From assembly GCA_900473185.1 (NCBI GenBank), contig UCKU01000034.1, positions 62,001 to 126,000 on the forward strand: DNA of 64,000 nt, in the 5' to 3' direction. Position numbers and translations under genes: made by a program. Below are positions 8,158-17,114 of this stretch, one piece after another. The notes under the pieces were generated by a model that was given only the letters and a program-made list of their open reading frames with translations, was not told where the DNA came from and searched no databases. This stretch comes from Hyphomicrobiales bacterium (GTDB lineage Bacteria > Pseudomonadota > Alphaproteobacteria > Rhizobiales > Rhizobiaceae). The number at the start of each line of letters is the position of its first letter. Within the stretch, counting starts at the first letter, position 1.

Positions 8158-8970
8158 TCAGATCCCGGCGTCTTTCCACAGGGCGTGGAAATGATGGACA
8201 GGTCCATGGCCGGAACCGACCGCCAATTCGCCTGCGGCAGCGACCGCTTGCGCGAGATAGTTTTTCGCGGTCGCGACGGCCACTTGCGGCAACGCGCCCT
8301 TTGCGAGTTCGGCGGCAAGCGCGCTGGAAAGGGTGCAGCCCGTGCCATGTGTGTTTTTGGTCGGTACGCGTTTCGCCTCTAACCAGTGCGGGCCAGAGGC
8401 GGTCGACAGGACGTCGGGGCTTTCGTCGCTGTCGAGATGGCCGCCCTTGACCAGCACCGCGGTGGGGCCGAGCGCACGTAGGCGCTCAGCCTGTGACGCC
8501 ATCTGCTCGCGGCTTTCAGCAACTTCTTCGTGCAGCAGCGCGGCCGCCTCCGGCAGATTGGGGGTGAGCAGCGTGGCGAGCGGCAGCAGGTACCGCGTCA
8601 GCGCATCGACGGCCTGCGGGTCGAGGAGCGCTGCTCCACCCTTAGCGATCATGACCGGATCGACGACGATGGGGATGCCGCGATGAGGCGTCAGCGCCTC
8701 GGCAACCGCTTCGGCAATGCCGGCATTGGCAATCATGCCGATCTTGACCGCGTCGACGCGCACATCGGCAAAGACCGCCTTGATCTGCTGGGCGACGAAG
8801 TGCGGTGGCACAAGATGCACGCCGGTCACCCCTTGGGTGTTCTGCGCCGTCAATGCTGTCAGCGCCGCCATGCCATAGACGCCGCGGGCCGAGAAAGCCT
8901 TCAGATCAGCCTGAATGCCGGCGCCGCCGGAGGGATCGGAGCCGGCGATGGATAAGACGTTGCGGATCAT
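8158..8970 (-). CDS. thiD: Hydroxymethylpyrimidine / phosphomethylpyrimidine kinase
   Basis: 270 residues. The N-terminal SIAGSDPSGGAGIQADLKAF motif binds the pyrimidine, and the C-terminal KNTHGTGCTLSSALA is the ribokinase-fold anion hole with its catalytic Asp/Cys region. ThiD phosphorylates HMP twice to give HMP-PP, the pyrimidine half of thiamine phosphate. It is third in thiM-thiE-thiD and overlaps thiE by 4 bp. With no biosynthetic thiC or thiG here, this is the salvage operon type known in rhizobia. Confidence 0.95.
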   Translation of the reverse strand: MIRNVLSIAGSDPSGGAGIQADLKAFSARGVYGMAALTALTAQNTQGVTGVHLVPPHFVAQQIKAVFADVRVDAVKIGMIANAGIAEAVAEALTPHRGIPIVVDPVMIAKGGAALLDPQAVDALTRYLLPLATLLTPNLPEAAALLHEEVAESREQMASQAERLRALGPTAVLVKGGHLDSDESPDVLSTASGPHWLEAKRVPTKNTHGTGCTLSSALAAELAKGALPQVAVATAKNYLAQAVAAAGELAVGSGHGPVHHFHALWKDAGI

Positions 8971-9602
8971 CGGCGAACCTTTCGGATTTCCTCGGCGATG
9001 CGAATTGTCGCGGCCCGCGGATCCAGCGTACCGCAGATTGCCGAGACGACAGCGAGCCCATCGGCACCTGCCGCGAAAACGGAAGCGACATGCTCGCTCT
9101 TCAACCCGCCGATCGCAACCGTTGGAACGGGCGCCGCCTTGACCAGCTTCGCCAGCCCGTCAAAGCCGATCGGCTGCTTATGATCGGTCTTGGTTGGAGT
9201 GGCAAAGACCGGTCCGATGCCGGCATAGTCGACAATAGCGGGGTCGATGGCCGCAGCCAGCGCTTCGGTCTCGACCGATAGGCCGAGGATCATGTCCGGC
9301 CCAATCATCGCACGGGCGGCGGCGGGTCCCATATCGTCCTGGCCGATATGCAGACCGTCGGCGCCAATCGCAACGGCCGCTTCCACGTCATCGTTGATAA
9401 CAAGCAAAGCGCTGGTACCCTTCAGGATATCTTTGAGCGCCAGACCGGTCTCAATCATCCTTGCCGTTCCGCCATGCTTGTCGCGAAGCTGCACCATAGT
9501 TGAGCCGCCGGCGACGGCGAGTCGCGCCGTCTCGACCATGCCGATTCCGGCGCTGAGATCGGGGTCGAGGACCAGATAAAGGGAGAGATCGAAGCGTTTC
9601 AT
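8967..9602 (-). CDS. thiE: Thiamine-phosphate synthase
   Basis: 211-residue TIM-barrel protein. It carries MVQLRDKHGG (diphosphate contact), VINDDVEAAVAIGADGLHIGQDD, and GIGPVFATPTKTDH, all standard ThiE motifs. It condenses HMP-PP with thiazole phosphate to thiamine phosphate. It overlaps thiM upstream and thiD downstream by 4 bp each, so all three are translationally coupled. Confidence 0.95.
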   Translation of the reverse strand: MKRFDLSLYLVLDPDLSAGIGMVETARLAVAGGSTMVQLRDKHGGTARMIETGLALKDILKGTSALLVINDDVEAAVAIGADGLHIGQDDMGPAAARAMIGPDMILGLSVETEALAAAIDPAIVDYAGIGPVFATPTKTDHKQPIGFDGLAKLVKAAPVPTVAIGGLKSEHVASVFAAGADGLAVVSAICGTLDPRAATIRIAEEIRKVRR

Positions 9603-10399
9603 GCGGCGCTGATCCTGACCTTTGCATCGAGTGTCGCGCCATCGAGCGCGGCGAGCTGATCGAGGAAGCGCCAGGAGAAGGAGCCGGGACCATCTGCACT
9701 TTTCGCTGCCTCCTCGCCGGCAACAGCGAAAGCAGCAAGTGCAGCGACCGCGGCTGCGAAAGGGTCTGCGGGAATGGTGGCGGCGAAGGCACCCGTCAGG
9801 CAGGTCAGCGAGCAGCCGAGCGCGGTCACCTGCGGCATCAGCGGCGAGCCGCCTTCGATGCGCAGCGCCTGCGCGCCGTCAGTCACGAAATCCACGACGC
9901 CGGTGACGGCGACGACGGCGCCATGCCTATCGGCAAGCAGCCGGGCGGATGCTTCGGCCTGTTCAACCGGGTCACGGCTGTCGACGCCCTGGCCACGGCT
10001 CTCGCCGCCGGCAAGTGCGATGATTTCGGAAGCATTGCCGCGGATAATGGTCGGGCGAAGCGCCAGGAGATCGGCAGCAGCCTTGCGCCGGAAGGATGTT
10101 GCATAATGAGCGACCGGATCGAGGACCCAGGGCTTGCCGCCCGCGTTGGCAGCCGTTGCCGCGGCATGCATGCCGTCGAGCCATTGGGTGGAGAGCGTGC
10201 CGATATTGACGGTCAAAGCCCCCGCGATCGCGGCGAATTCTCCCGCTTCCTCGGCGGCATGAACCATGGCGGGCGATGCCCCGGCCGCAAGCACCACATT
10301 GGCGGCGATGTTCATGGCCACATAATTGGTGATGCACTGTACGAGCGGCGGTTTCGCGCGCATCGCCGTTAACAGTGCTCCGGGTGTCTTGTTCTCCAT
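9599..10399 (-). CDS. thiM: Hydroxyethylthiazole kinase
   Basis: 266 residues. The N-terminal PPLVQCITNYVAMNIAANVVLAAGASPAM motif is characteristic, followed by PWVLDPVAHYAT, IIRGNASEI and VVAVTGVVDFV. The C-terminal anion-hole segment reads VTALGCSLTCLTGAF. ThiM phosphorylates salvaged 5-(2-hydroxyethyl)-4-methylthiazole. It has a good AAGGGG ribosome site before the ATG at 10399 and is the first gene downstream of the TPP riboswitch. Confidence 0.95.
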   Translation of the reverse strand: MENKTPGALLTAMRAKPPLVQCITNYVAMNIAANVVLAAGASPAMVHAAEEAGEFAAIAGALTVNIGTLSTQWLDGMHAAATAANAGGKPWVLDPVAHYATSFRRKAAADLLALRPTIIRGNASEIIALAGGESRGQGVDSRDPVEQAEASARLLADRHGAVVAVTGVVDFVTDGAQALRIEGGSPLMPQVTALGCSLTCLTGAFAATIPADPFAAAVAALAAFAVAGEEAAKSADGPGSFSWRFLDQLAALDGATLDAKVRISAA

Positions 10400-10454
10400 A
10401 GTACCCCTTTCAGGCGGGGCAGGCGCGGGAACGATCGTGCGTGAAGCAGACGGC

Positions 10455-10545
10455 GACCCGAGCGACTCCCTCCGCCGGCATTATCCGGTTCAGGTTCGAA
10501 GGGTGCTTCTCAGCCCATTCCCACAAACGGGCGCCCCTGTCTCTC
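10455..10545 (-). ncRNA. TPP riboswitch (THI element) upstream of thiMED
   Basis: On the minus strand the THI box is clear: GGGGCGCCC at about 10530, then CTGAGAAGCACCCTTCGAAC, CTGAACCGGATAATGCCGGC and GGAGGGA. This matches the conserved pyrimidine- and pyrophosphate-sensing arms. The ThiM start lies about 60 nt further on, with GGCAGGC/GGGG-rich sequence between, so control could act at transcription or at ribosome access. The remainder of the 10400-10755 gap shows no gene. Confidence 0.93.
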
Positions 10546-10755
10546 AACGGCACTCTTTCTTGCAGAGAATGATGCCGATGTCACTGGCAAAATGACGGTC
10601 TTGCAAACGAGGAGCCGCACCTGGCGCCGCCGCACCGGCTGGAGACAGCTGTCATCAGTCAAGCTGGTGTCTGCTTGCAGCCGGTGCGGGAGCTTGCCAA
10701 TCTCTTCGGCGGTCCCCTTAGAGACGCGGTCTGAAGTCTGTCAAGCTCCGGTACA

Positions 10756-12279
10756 TCAACGCAGCGGAGGCGGAAGCAGGTTACTGGTGAAATCCTGGTA
10801 CGAAACGGGCCGCAGGAACCTGTAGATGGCGAGCGTCCCGACGGAGGTCGATCTGCCGTCGGCAGTTGCCGGATAGGGGCCGCCATGCACCATGGCAGGC
10901 GACACTTCCACGCCGGTTCCGAAGCCGTTCACGAGCAGTCTTCCGGCCAGCATTTCCAGCTTGGGAACAAGGCGCTTTGCGTCCGGCTCGTCTTCGCTCG
11001 CAATGTGCAGGGCAACGGTCAGCTGGCCTTCGAGGCCATCGAGGACGCGCTCGAGTTCGGCGAGATCGCGGCAGCGAACGATAAGGCCGGCCGCACCGAA
11101 GACCTCGTCCTGAAGCTCGTGATGTGCGAGGAATGCCGCAGCTGTCGTCTCGAAAAGAGCGGCCGTGCCTTCGAATTCACTGCCCTGCTTGCCATTGGCA
11201 ATGAGACGGACTTCGGGATGCTTTTCCAGCCGGGCGACGCCATCGCAGAATGCCTTGGCGATGGAGCCCGTGAGCATCGTCTGGGCGCCGACATCAGGCA
11301 GAAGCTCCCGTGTCTTGGCAATGAAAGTGTCCAGACCTTCGCTATCGACGGCGAGAATGAGGCCGGGATTGGTGCAGAACTGTCCGGCGCCCAGGACCAG
11401 CGAGCCCACGAAGGCCGTTGCAATCTCTGCTGCGCGGCTTTTCAGGGCATTCGGGAAGAAGATAACCGGATTGATGCTGCTCATTTCCGCATAGACCGGG
11501 ATCGGCTGTTTGCGCTCGGAAGAGATCTTCATCAGCGCAGTGCCGCCGCGGCGCGATCCTGTGAAGCCGACCGCCCGGATCCTGGCATCGGCGACGAGTT
11601 TCTGTCCGACCTCAAAGCCGGTATCGAAGAGAAGCGCGAAGATGCCGTCATGCAGGCCGGCCTTGGCGACGGCGCGCTGAACGGCACGGCCGACCAGTTC
11701 CGACGTGCCCGGATGAGCGGAGTGGGCCTTGACGACGACGGGGCATCCTGCCGCGAGCGCAGACGCCGTGTCGCCGCCGGCGACCGAGAAGGCGAGCGGA
11801 AAGTTCGATGCGCCGAAAACGGCGACGGGGCCGAGCGCAACATTGCGAAGACGCAGATCAGGCTTCGGAACCGGTTTGCGGGAGGGATCCGCACCGTCGA
11901 AACGAAGCTCCTGGAACTGGCCTTCGCGAACCTCTTTCGCAAACAGCCGAAGCTGTCCCATCGTGCGAGCGCGCTCGCCCTCGAGACGTCCGCGCGGAAG
12001 TCCGGTTTCCGCCATTGCCCGCACGATTAGCTCGTCGCCGATGGCCTCGATCTCGCTGGCGATGGTTTCAAGAAAGGCAGCCCGTGTTTCCAGATCGGTT
12101 TCCCGGTAGGAAGCGAAGGCCTCCCATGCAAGCCTGGTTGCCTCTTCGACGTCTTCGCCGGAGGCGCCACCGAAAGAGACGGGCAGCGCCGTCCCCGTGG
12201 CTGCCTCGACACCGTAGAACTCGCCGCGCGTGCCGCGCTTTTCCGATCCCGCGACGAGCAGGCTTCCATTGATAGTCAT
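10756..12279 (-). CDS. NADP-dependent aldehyde dehydrogenase, alpha-ketoglutaric semialdehyde dehydrogenase type
   Basis: 507 residues of the ALDH superfamily. The nucleotide-site region is VAVFGASNFPLAFSVAGGDTASALAAGCPVVVKAHSAHPGTSELVG; the glycine motif is GFTGSRRGG; and the catalytic segment GAGQFCTNPG carries the nucleophilic Cys. The FAV/GASNFPLAFS and GQFCTNPG forms are those of the KGSADH III group, which oxidises 2,5-dioxopentanoate to 2-oxoglutarate in hydroxyproline or sugar-acid breakdown. It stands alone here: no proline racemase or aldonate dehydratase is adjacent, so the pathway is open. A divergent promoter region separates it from the next gene. Confidence 0.85.
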   Translation of the reverse strand: MTINGSLLVAGSEKRGTRGEFYGVEAATGTALPVSFGGASGEDVEEATRLAWEAFASYRETDLETRAAFLETIASEIEAIGDELIVRAMAETGLPRGRLEGERARTMGQLRLFAKEVREGQFQELRFDGADPSRKPVPKPDLRLRNVALGPVAVFGASNFPLAFSVAGGDTASALAAGCPVVVKAHSAHPGTSELVGRAVQRAVAKAGLHDGIFALLFDTGFEVGQKLVADARIRAVGFTGSRRGGTALMKISSERKQPIPVYAEMSSINPVIFFPNALKSRAAEIATAFVGSLVLGAGQFCTNPGLILAVDSEGLDTFIAKTRELLPDVGAQTMLTGSIAKAFCDGVARLEKHPEVRLIANGKQGSEFEGTAALFETTAAAFLAHHELQDEVFGAAGLIVRCRDLAELERVLDGLEGQLTVALHIASEDEPDAKRLVPKLEMLAGRLLVNGFGTGVEVSPAMVHGGPYPATADGRSTSVGTLAIYRFLRPVSYQDFTSNLLPPPLR

Positions 12280-12503
12280 GACGGATTTCCTTTCAAACAG
12301 ACTCGTGCGACGTATATAGGCGTTCGTCTTCTCAATTTCACGACATCTTTGCCTGATATCGCATCGAATACGGACACCTCCGACGCAGACCCGTTGCGCC
12401 GCCGAACGGGCCAGCCGATAGCAGCTGCAAAAGCGATCGCATGCCGAAATGCCGCCCCTTTTTTACGCTCATTCTCGGGCGGGATTGACGCCGAGGGGGC
12501 CAC

Positions 12504-14381
12504 ATGAAATACGCATCCGCTGTCTGCGCGGCACTTACCGCTGTACTGCTGTCAACAACCGCATTCGCGCAAACCGGAACGATCAAGTCGATCCGGCTGT
12601 CCTCCGGTGGTGTGGCCGAATATGTGCGCACTCTCAATGTCAGGGACGACGGCAACGCCGTCGTCGAGGTGCCGACAGACCAGATGGATGATTTTCTGAA
12701 GACCCTCGTGGTATCGGGACCGGCGCCCGTAAAGGGGCTTTCCACCACCGGACCGGGCATGATCGGCGAAACATTCAAGGCGTTGCCGATCAAGCCGCAG
12801 GATCTAGATTCCGCCGCCGGGGTGCTGAGGGCTCTGAGAGGCGCGCCCGTCTCTGCGAACGAGGTGAAGGGACGAATCGTCGGAGTGGAGCCGCCGACCG
12901 AAAAGCAGAGGGCGCGGCTGATCGTGCTGCTCGATAGCGGCGCCTTCGACGTTGCCGAGATCGGCGGCGCCATGACCTATAAACTCGACGATCCCAAGGA
13001 TGCCGAGATGGTGAGCCGGGCTGCGGAACTGCTGTCGAGCGATGGGGTGCAGGGGACGCGTGCGGTCACCATTGCGCTCGAAGGCAAGGCGTCGTCGGCC
13101 GTGGACATTTCCTATGTCGTCGCGGCGCCGCTCTGGAAACCGTCCTACAGGATCATTGTCGATGCCAAAGGCAAAGCGCGGTTGCAGGCGTGGGCCGTCC
13201 TGGAGAATGCTTCCGGTGAAGACTGGCGCGGGGTTTCCATATCCTTGACATCGGGCAAGCCCGTGACGCTCCGCCAGAGATTGTACGCAAGAACATGGCC
13301 ATCGCGCCCGGAAGTGGATTTCGCCTATCTGGACGTTGGAGGCGCCAAACGGAACAAGTTTGGAGGCGCGCTGGCGAACAAGCCGCTGGCCGAGGCTCCC
13401 GCTCCCGTTGAGGCGGCTCCAGCCGCGACCATCGCTGCGACTGCCGACGAGGGCGACGTGGTGGCAAATTTCGATCTTCCAGGAACATATGACCTGAAAA
13501 ACGGTGAGACGATTTCCGTGCCGATCCTCGATCGCCAGATCAAGGCAGAGTTCGTCGCTCTCTATCACGATGGAGCGCAACATCCGGATGCAGCCCTCGT
13601 GCTCACCAACGACACGGGGACTTCGCTACCGCCGGCGGTGGCGGCAGTCTATGACGACAAAGGACGTTATGTCGGCGACGCACGCCTAGGCAACGTGAAG
13701 CCGGGCGGCGTGGAAAAGGCGACGTTTGCCGCCGATCAGAAGATCGAGCAGGAAGTGGCAAGCGCCATATCCAGTTCCTTTCGCACTGTCGTCGTCAAGG
13801 ACGGTTATCTCGAGGCCACACTAGAGCGGCGGCTGCGAAAGACCTTCAGTGTCTGGGGTGCGGATGCCGACAGGACGTTCGTCGCGGAAGACCCGGGCAT
13901 GCCAGGATGGGAACTGGTCAAGGCTGAAGGCGTCGAGGAGATACCGCAAGGTGCGCGGGTTACTGTCATCGTTCCCCCGGGCAAGAAGGTTTCGACGACC
14001 ATCGAATGGCGCATGGCCGAGAGCGAGACGCAGGCGATTGCCGATATCGATGACACGGTGATCCTGCAATGGCTCGACGAAGGGCCGTCGCCGGAAATTG
14101 CCTCGAAACTTCAGGGCCTCGTGACGGCGAGGAAGGCACAAAAGGAAGCGGAGAGGGACCTGTCGACGATCATGCAGGCAATTGAAGACACGACGTCGGA
14201 ATCCTCGCGGATTTCAGGCTTGCTTTCCTCTGTCGGCGACGCACCGCTCAAGCAGCAGTTCCTTCAGGACCTGACGGAACAGGAGAAGTCGATCAAGGCG
14301 TTGCGGGCGCAAAGGGAAAAGACGCGAGATCGGCTTGAAAAGCTTCGCAAGGAGCTCGGGGAAGCAGTAGCTCGTCTGTAG
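12504..14381 (+). CDS. Secreted DUF4139 domain protein of unknown function
   Basis: 625 residues. It begins with a signal peptide (MKYASAVCAALTAVLLSTTAFA, cleavage before QTG). The body matches the DUF4139 (mucoidy-inhibitor-A-like) layout: a beta-rich domain with SYVVAAPLWKPSYRI at about residues 205-220 and AVLENASGEDWRGVSISLTSGKP, which is the most recognisable stretch. The C-terminal 100 residues are a predicted coiled coil (repeated KAQKEAERDLS and KSIKALRAQREKTRDRLEKLRKEL heptads). It likely sits in the periplasm or on the envelope. No enzymatic motif is visible and the gene is monocistronic. Confidence 0.8.
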   Translation: MKYASAVCAALTAVLLSTTAFAQTGTIKSIRLSSGGVAEYVRTLNVRDDGNAVVEVPTDQMDDFLKTLVVSGPAPVKGLSTTGPGMIGETFKALPIKPQDLDSAAGVLRALRGAPVSANEVKGRIVGVEPPTEKQRARLIVLLDSGAFDVAEIGGAMTYKLDDPKDAEMVSRAAELLSSDGVQGTRAVTIALEGKASSAVDISYVVAAPLWKPSYRIIVDAKGKARLQAWAVLENASGEDWRGVSISLTSGKPVTLRQRLYARTWPSRPEVDFAYLDVGGAKRNKFGGALANKPLAEAPAPVEAAPAATIAATADEGDVVANFDLPGTYDLKNGETISVPILDRQIKAEFVALYHDGAQHPDAALVLTNDTGTSLPPAVAAVYDDKGRYVGDARLGNVKPGGVEKATFAADQKIEQEVASAISSSFRTVVVKDGYLEATLERRLRKTFSVWGADADRTFVAEDPGMPGWELVKAEGVEEIPQGARVTVIVPPGKKVSTTIEWRMAESETQAIADIDDTVILQWLDEGPSPEIASKLQGLVTARKAQKEAERDLSTIMQAIEDTTSESSRISGLLSSVGDAPLKQQFLQDLTEQEKSIKALRAQREKTRDRLEKLRKELGEAVARL

Positions 14382-14462
14382 GTTGGCTCGGCACAAGTTG
14401 GGCACCAATTCCTGCTGCCGCCGACGGCACGATCAGCGTTGGTGAGGCATCGCTTGCGTATA

Positions 14463-14897
14463 TCAGACCTCGACCTTGCCGTTTTCTTCACCGTCCCAAT
14501 ATTGGATCGAACGTGCCGCAACCTTGATCAGGATAAGCCTAGGCGTCTGCGTGCCCTCCGGAAACCATCGTTCCAGTCCCTTGACCCAATGTTGCTCGAA
14601 TTCCGAGACGTCTTCGATGAGCGAAGCGTTACCATCGATCGCGATGAATATGCCCGGTTTTCCGAGAAGATGCGGCGGCGCGGTGAAGGTCAACTGGACC
14701 GCGTTGTCTTTCCGAATGTCAAATATCTTGCGGGTATCCGCATAGGAAAAGAACCAGGAATCCCCGTCATATTCGACGTCGCCATTGTTGCTCATTGGCC
14801 GAGTGCTGATCCAGTTCGAGGCTCCACGTGTCGAAAACATGCAGAAATCCAGCTTCTTCAGATGCTTCGACAGCTCTTCTTTTGTCATTGATGCCAT
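14463..14897 (-). CDS. Pyridoxamine 5'-phosphate oxidase-like flavin split-barrel protein (general stress type)
   Basis: 144 residues from the ATG at 14897. This start is chosen because a GGAG site lies about 10 nt upstream and homology begins at MTKEELSKHLKKLDFCMFST; the frame stays open upstream to 15104. STRPMSNNGDVEYDGDSWFFSYADTRKIFDI is the core of the PNPOx-like general stress family, which binds FMN or F420-type cofactors; an oxidoreductase role is plausible but unproven. It is convergent with the DUF4139 gene across an 81-bp gap. Confidence 0.8.
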   Translation of the reverse strand: MASMTKEELSKHLKKLDFCMFSTRGASNWISTRPMSNNGDVEYDGDSWFFSYADTRKIFDIRKDNAVQLTFTAPPHLLGKPGIFIAIDGNASLIEDVSEFEQHWVKGLERWFPEGTQTPRLILIKVAARSIQYWDGEENGKVEV

Positions 14898-15152
14898 GGT
14901 GGTTCTCCAATCCTTTGAAAACAACCGGCGATGATCGAAGTTCCATGGAATATGCGGCCTGCAGGTCGATCCCCTGCCCGTCAGCCCATGGCGCCAGGCG
15001 CGGATGAACGCCGAAGGCCATGGGCCTGCGCAAAGCCGCTGGGGCCGCTGCACCGAGTGAAATAGCGGATTAATCTGGAGCCATGGAAAACTAAGTTTGC
15101 TCACGGAAGCGAGTCTTGGAGGCAGAATCGCGAAAGGTTCGGACTGCCTTGC

Positions 15153-15605
15153 TCAATCGGGCTGCACAGGCCTGATCGTATCAACCGAGATATCGCCTTC
15201 AATTACACCTCGCACGACATCCGTGCGATTCCGAGAGATCTCGACGACCGTGTAAAGCTTGTCGTCGCGAAATGCGCTCGCATGCGTCGTGGTCACATCG
15301 TCGGCGGGTGCCGCGTCGACCTCCATGAAGTCGAGCTCGCGCCCAGCCGCCACGATCCGGGCGTCGCCCGCCGTTCTCGCTGCGACCACCACGACGCCAT
15401 GACCCGGTGAATTTTCCCATCTCGGATCGTCTGCTGCTGCGATCGGTTCAAGTCGATAGATAGCAAGGGGCTCGCCTGCCGGGAGCGTTGAACTTTCCGC
15501 CGTCGCGTCCGCGATTTGCGCCTTGCTCTCGACCGAACGCCCAAACGTGTTCGGATTTGTCGCGTTGTTGATCTCGTCGTTTCCTGTTCGTGACACGTTA
15601 GACAT
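15153..15605 (-). CDS. Hypothetical protein, unrecognised
   Basis: 150 residues from the ATG at 15605. An upstream ATG at 15617 falls within the TGGAGG ribosome site, so 15605 is the better start. The N-terminal 50 residues are polar and low in complexity, probably disordered. The rest alternates short beta strands (GVVVVAARTAGDARIVAAG, DKLYTVVEISRNRTDVVRGVIEG). There is no signal peptide, membrane segment or known motif. Codon use looks normal for the window. The function is unknown. Confidence 0.6.
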   Translation of the reverse strand: MSNVSRTGNDEINNATNPNTFGRSVESKAQIADATAESSTLPAGEPLAIYRLEPIAAADDPRWENSPGHGVVVVAARTAGDARIVAAGRELDFMEVDAAPADDVTTTHASAFRDDKLYTVVEISRNRTDVVRGVIEGDISVDTIRPVQPD

Positions 15606-16066
15606 GTCGTCCTCCATTCGTTGCGAACATAACGAGGGCGCGATCCGACTGTTCCGCTGTTGGCAAAATGAACTTGTGCCGCCACGCGTTTCTCATGTCG
15701 GGTCATGATCGAGCCACACGCGAACGAATGTGCAAATCGGCTGCTCTGCAGGCTTTGCAAGGAGTGTGATTTGTTTCGGGAGGTCCTCATCGGATCTGCG
15801 AAAACATGGCCCCGATGCGATGAGCCTTCGGCTCAAGCGAGAATGGGATGGCTGCAGATCCGCAATGCATAGCCATCCCATTTATGCAAGCGCCCCCTCG
15901 TCGAACGCTTGCAGCCGGCCCCCGCCGATCATCGAAATGTTAGCAATGCCTAAAGCATTCCCGCTAGTGCGTGAATGCAACACTTCATGAAAGGTTTCCA
16001 GGGAAGCGGCGAAGGACCGCCACGGTCATCATTGATCTGTTGCTGGACTCCTTCGCCGCTGACGGA
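15606..16066. other. Non-coding stretch with a 12-bp inverted repeat
   Basis: No convincing gene: the reading frames here are short and lack ribosome sites. It holds a perfect 12-bp inverted repeat (AATGGGATGGCT at 15842-15853 and AGCCATCCCATT at 15871-15882) with a 17-nt loop and no T-run. Otherwise nothing is seen. Confidence 0.5.
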
Positions 16067-17104
16067 TCAGAGCGTGGAAAACCGCGCCTTGACCAGTTCG
16101 TGGTCCGATATTGCAGCACCATCGGCATCAATGGCTGGAACAGTCGTGGCGTCGCTTGCCGCAAGGCCGCGGGTAAACAGCCAGTCGAGCCGGGCGAAAG
16201 GCGGCTCAGGCGTGCCGTCCGGGCGCGTGCGCTGCGTGAGCGCGAAGTCGTTGGCAGCTTCCCAGTGATAGCCAGCCTCGGCAAGCAGGCCGAACAGCGG
16301 CTCGTGCGCTTCCGGTTGGTGCGTTCCGGCGGGAAGGACATTGGTATTGAAGTCGCCGCCTATCACGACGGGCAGATCGCCAGCGAGCTTTTCTACCACC
16401 GCGATCAGCCGGCTTGTCTGCCTGGCGCGATCCTCAACATCGGTCTTGCTTTCCAGATGCACGCTGACGGCGAGGATCGGCCCGACTGCGGTTTCGACCC
16501 TCGCGGCAATTGCCATGCGTCCGCCGATCCGGCCTTGACCATCCTTCCCATCCGTCCACCATGTGCCGCCATCGTCGAGGCGGATGAGTGCCGCGTCCTT
16601 GAGCGGCAGGCGGGAGAGCAGCGCATTGCCGTGGAACCCAACCGAGTTCGTTTCGCCCTCATGCCATTTGCGCTCGCGGGAATCCCCAAGGCCGAGTTCG
16701 ATGAATTCCACGCCGAAGACATAAGACATGCCGAGATCGCGGGCGAGATCGGCAACGGTATGGCGGTTGCCGGCGCGTGCTGTGCCGAGATCTGCCTCAG
16801 TCAGCAACAGGATATCGGCGCCGCTCTGGCGAACGAGTTCGACGGAGGGCGCAGGATACTTTAGCCGTTCGGCATTCCATGCGGCGACGACGAGGTCGTC
16901 GCCCATATGAGTGCCGCTCTCGATATGGACCACTTCGATCGTCGACAGGGCCGACTGCGTAGCTGCCAGCCGGTCATGTTCGGCCTGCGTTAGCTGCGCA
17001 GCTCGTGCCTCGGCGAAGAAGTCGGTTGACGGTGCGGCAAGCGCCTCCACGGCGACCGCAACGAGATTGCGGTCGCCGGTGGCGAGATCGAAAAAGCTGT
17101 TCAT
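16067..17104 (-). CDS. Endonuclease/exonuclease/phosphatase-fold phosphodiesterase, last gene of the ugp operon
   Basis: 345 residues. The Mg-dependent EEP fold motifs appear in order: VAAWNAERLKY (Asn), ILLLTEADLG (catalytic Glu), GNALLSRLP, SVHLES (His), GGDFNTNV (Asp/Asn), RLDWLFTRGL and AISDHELV (terminal Asp-His). There is no clear signal peptide. The gene follows ugpC by 10 bp, the position held in E. coli by the glycerophosphodiesterase ugpQ, which has a different fold. That suggests a phosphodiesterase acting on imported glycerophosphodiesters. Family assignment is firm; the substrate is inferred. Confidence 0.87.
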   Translation of the reverse strand: MNSFFDLATGDRNLVAVAVEALAAPSTDFFAEARAAQLTQAEHDRLAATQSALSTIEVVHIESGTHMGDDLVVAAWNAERLKYPAPSVELVRQSGADILLLTEADLGTARAGNRHTVADLARDLGMSYVFGVEFIELGLGDSRERKWHEGETNSVGFHGNALLSRLPLKDAALIRLDDGGTWWTDGKDGQGRIGGRMAIAARVETAVGPILAVSVHLESKTDVEDRARQTSRLIAVVEKLAGDLPVVIGGDFNTNVLPAGTHQPEAHEPLFGLLAEAGYHWEAANDFALTQRTRPDGTPEPPFARLDWLFTRGLAASDATTVPAIDADGAAISDHELVKARFSTL

Positions 17105-17114
17105 GGCTGCAGGC

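Noticed and set aside
12338..12973. A 211-codon minus-strand frame overlapping the start of the DUF4139 gene
   Set aside because: Low-complexity Ser/Thr/Arg composition typical of an antisense shadow; the plus-strand gene has a signal peptide and conserved body.
15730..15990. An 86-codon plus-strand frame between the unknown gene and the EEP gene
   Set aside because: No ribosome site, Cys/Pro/Ser-rich, crosses the inverted repeat at 15842; likely non-coding.
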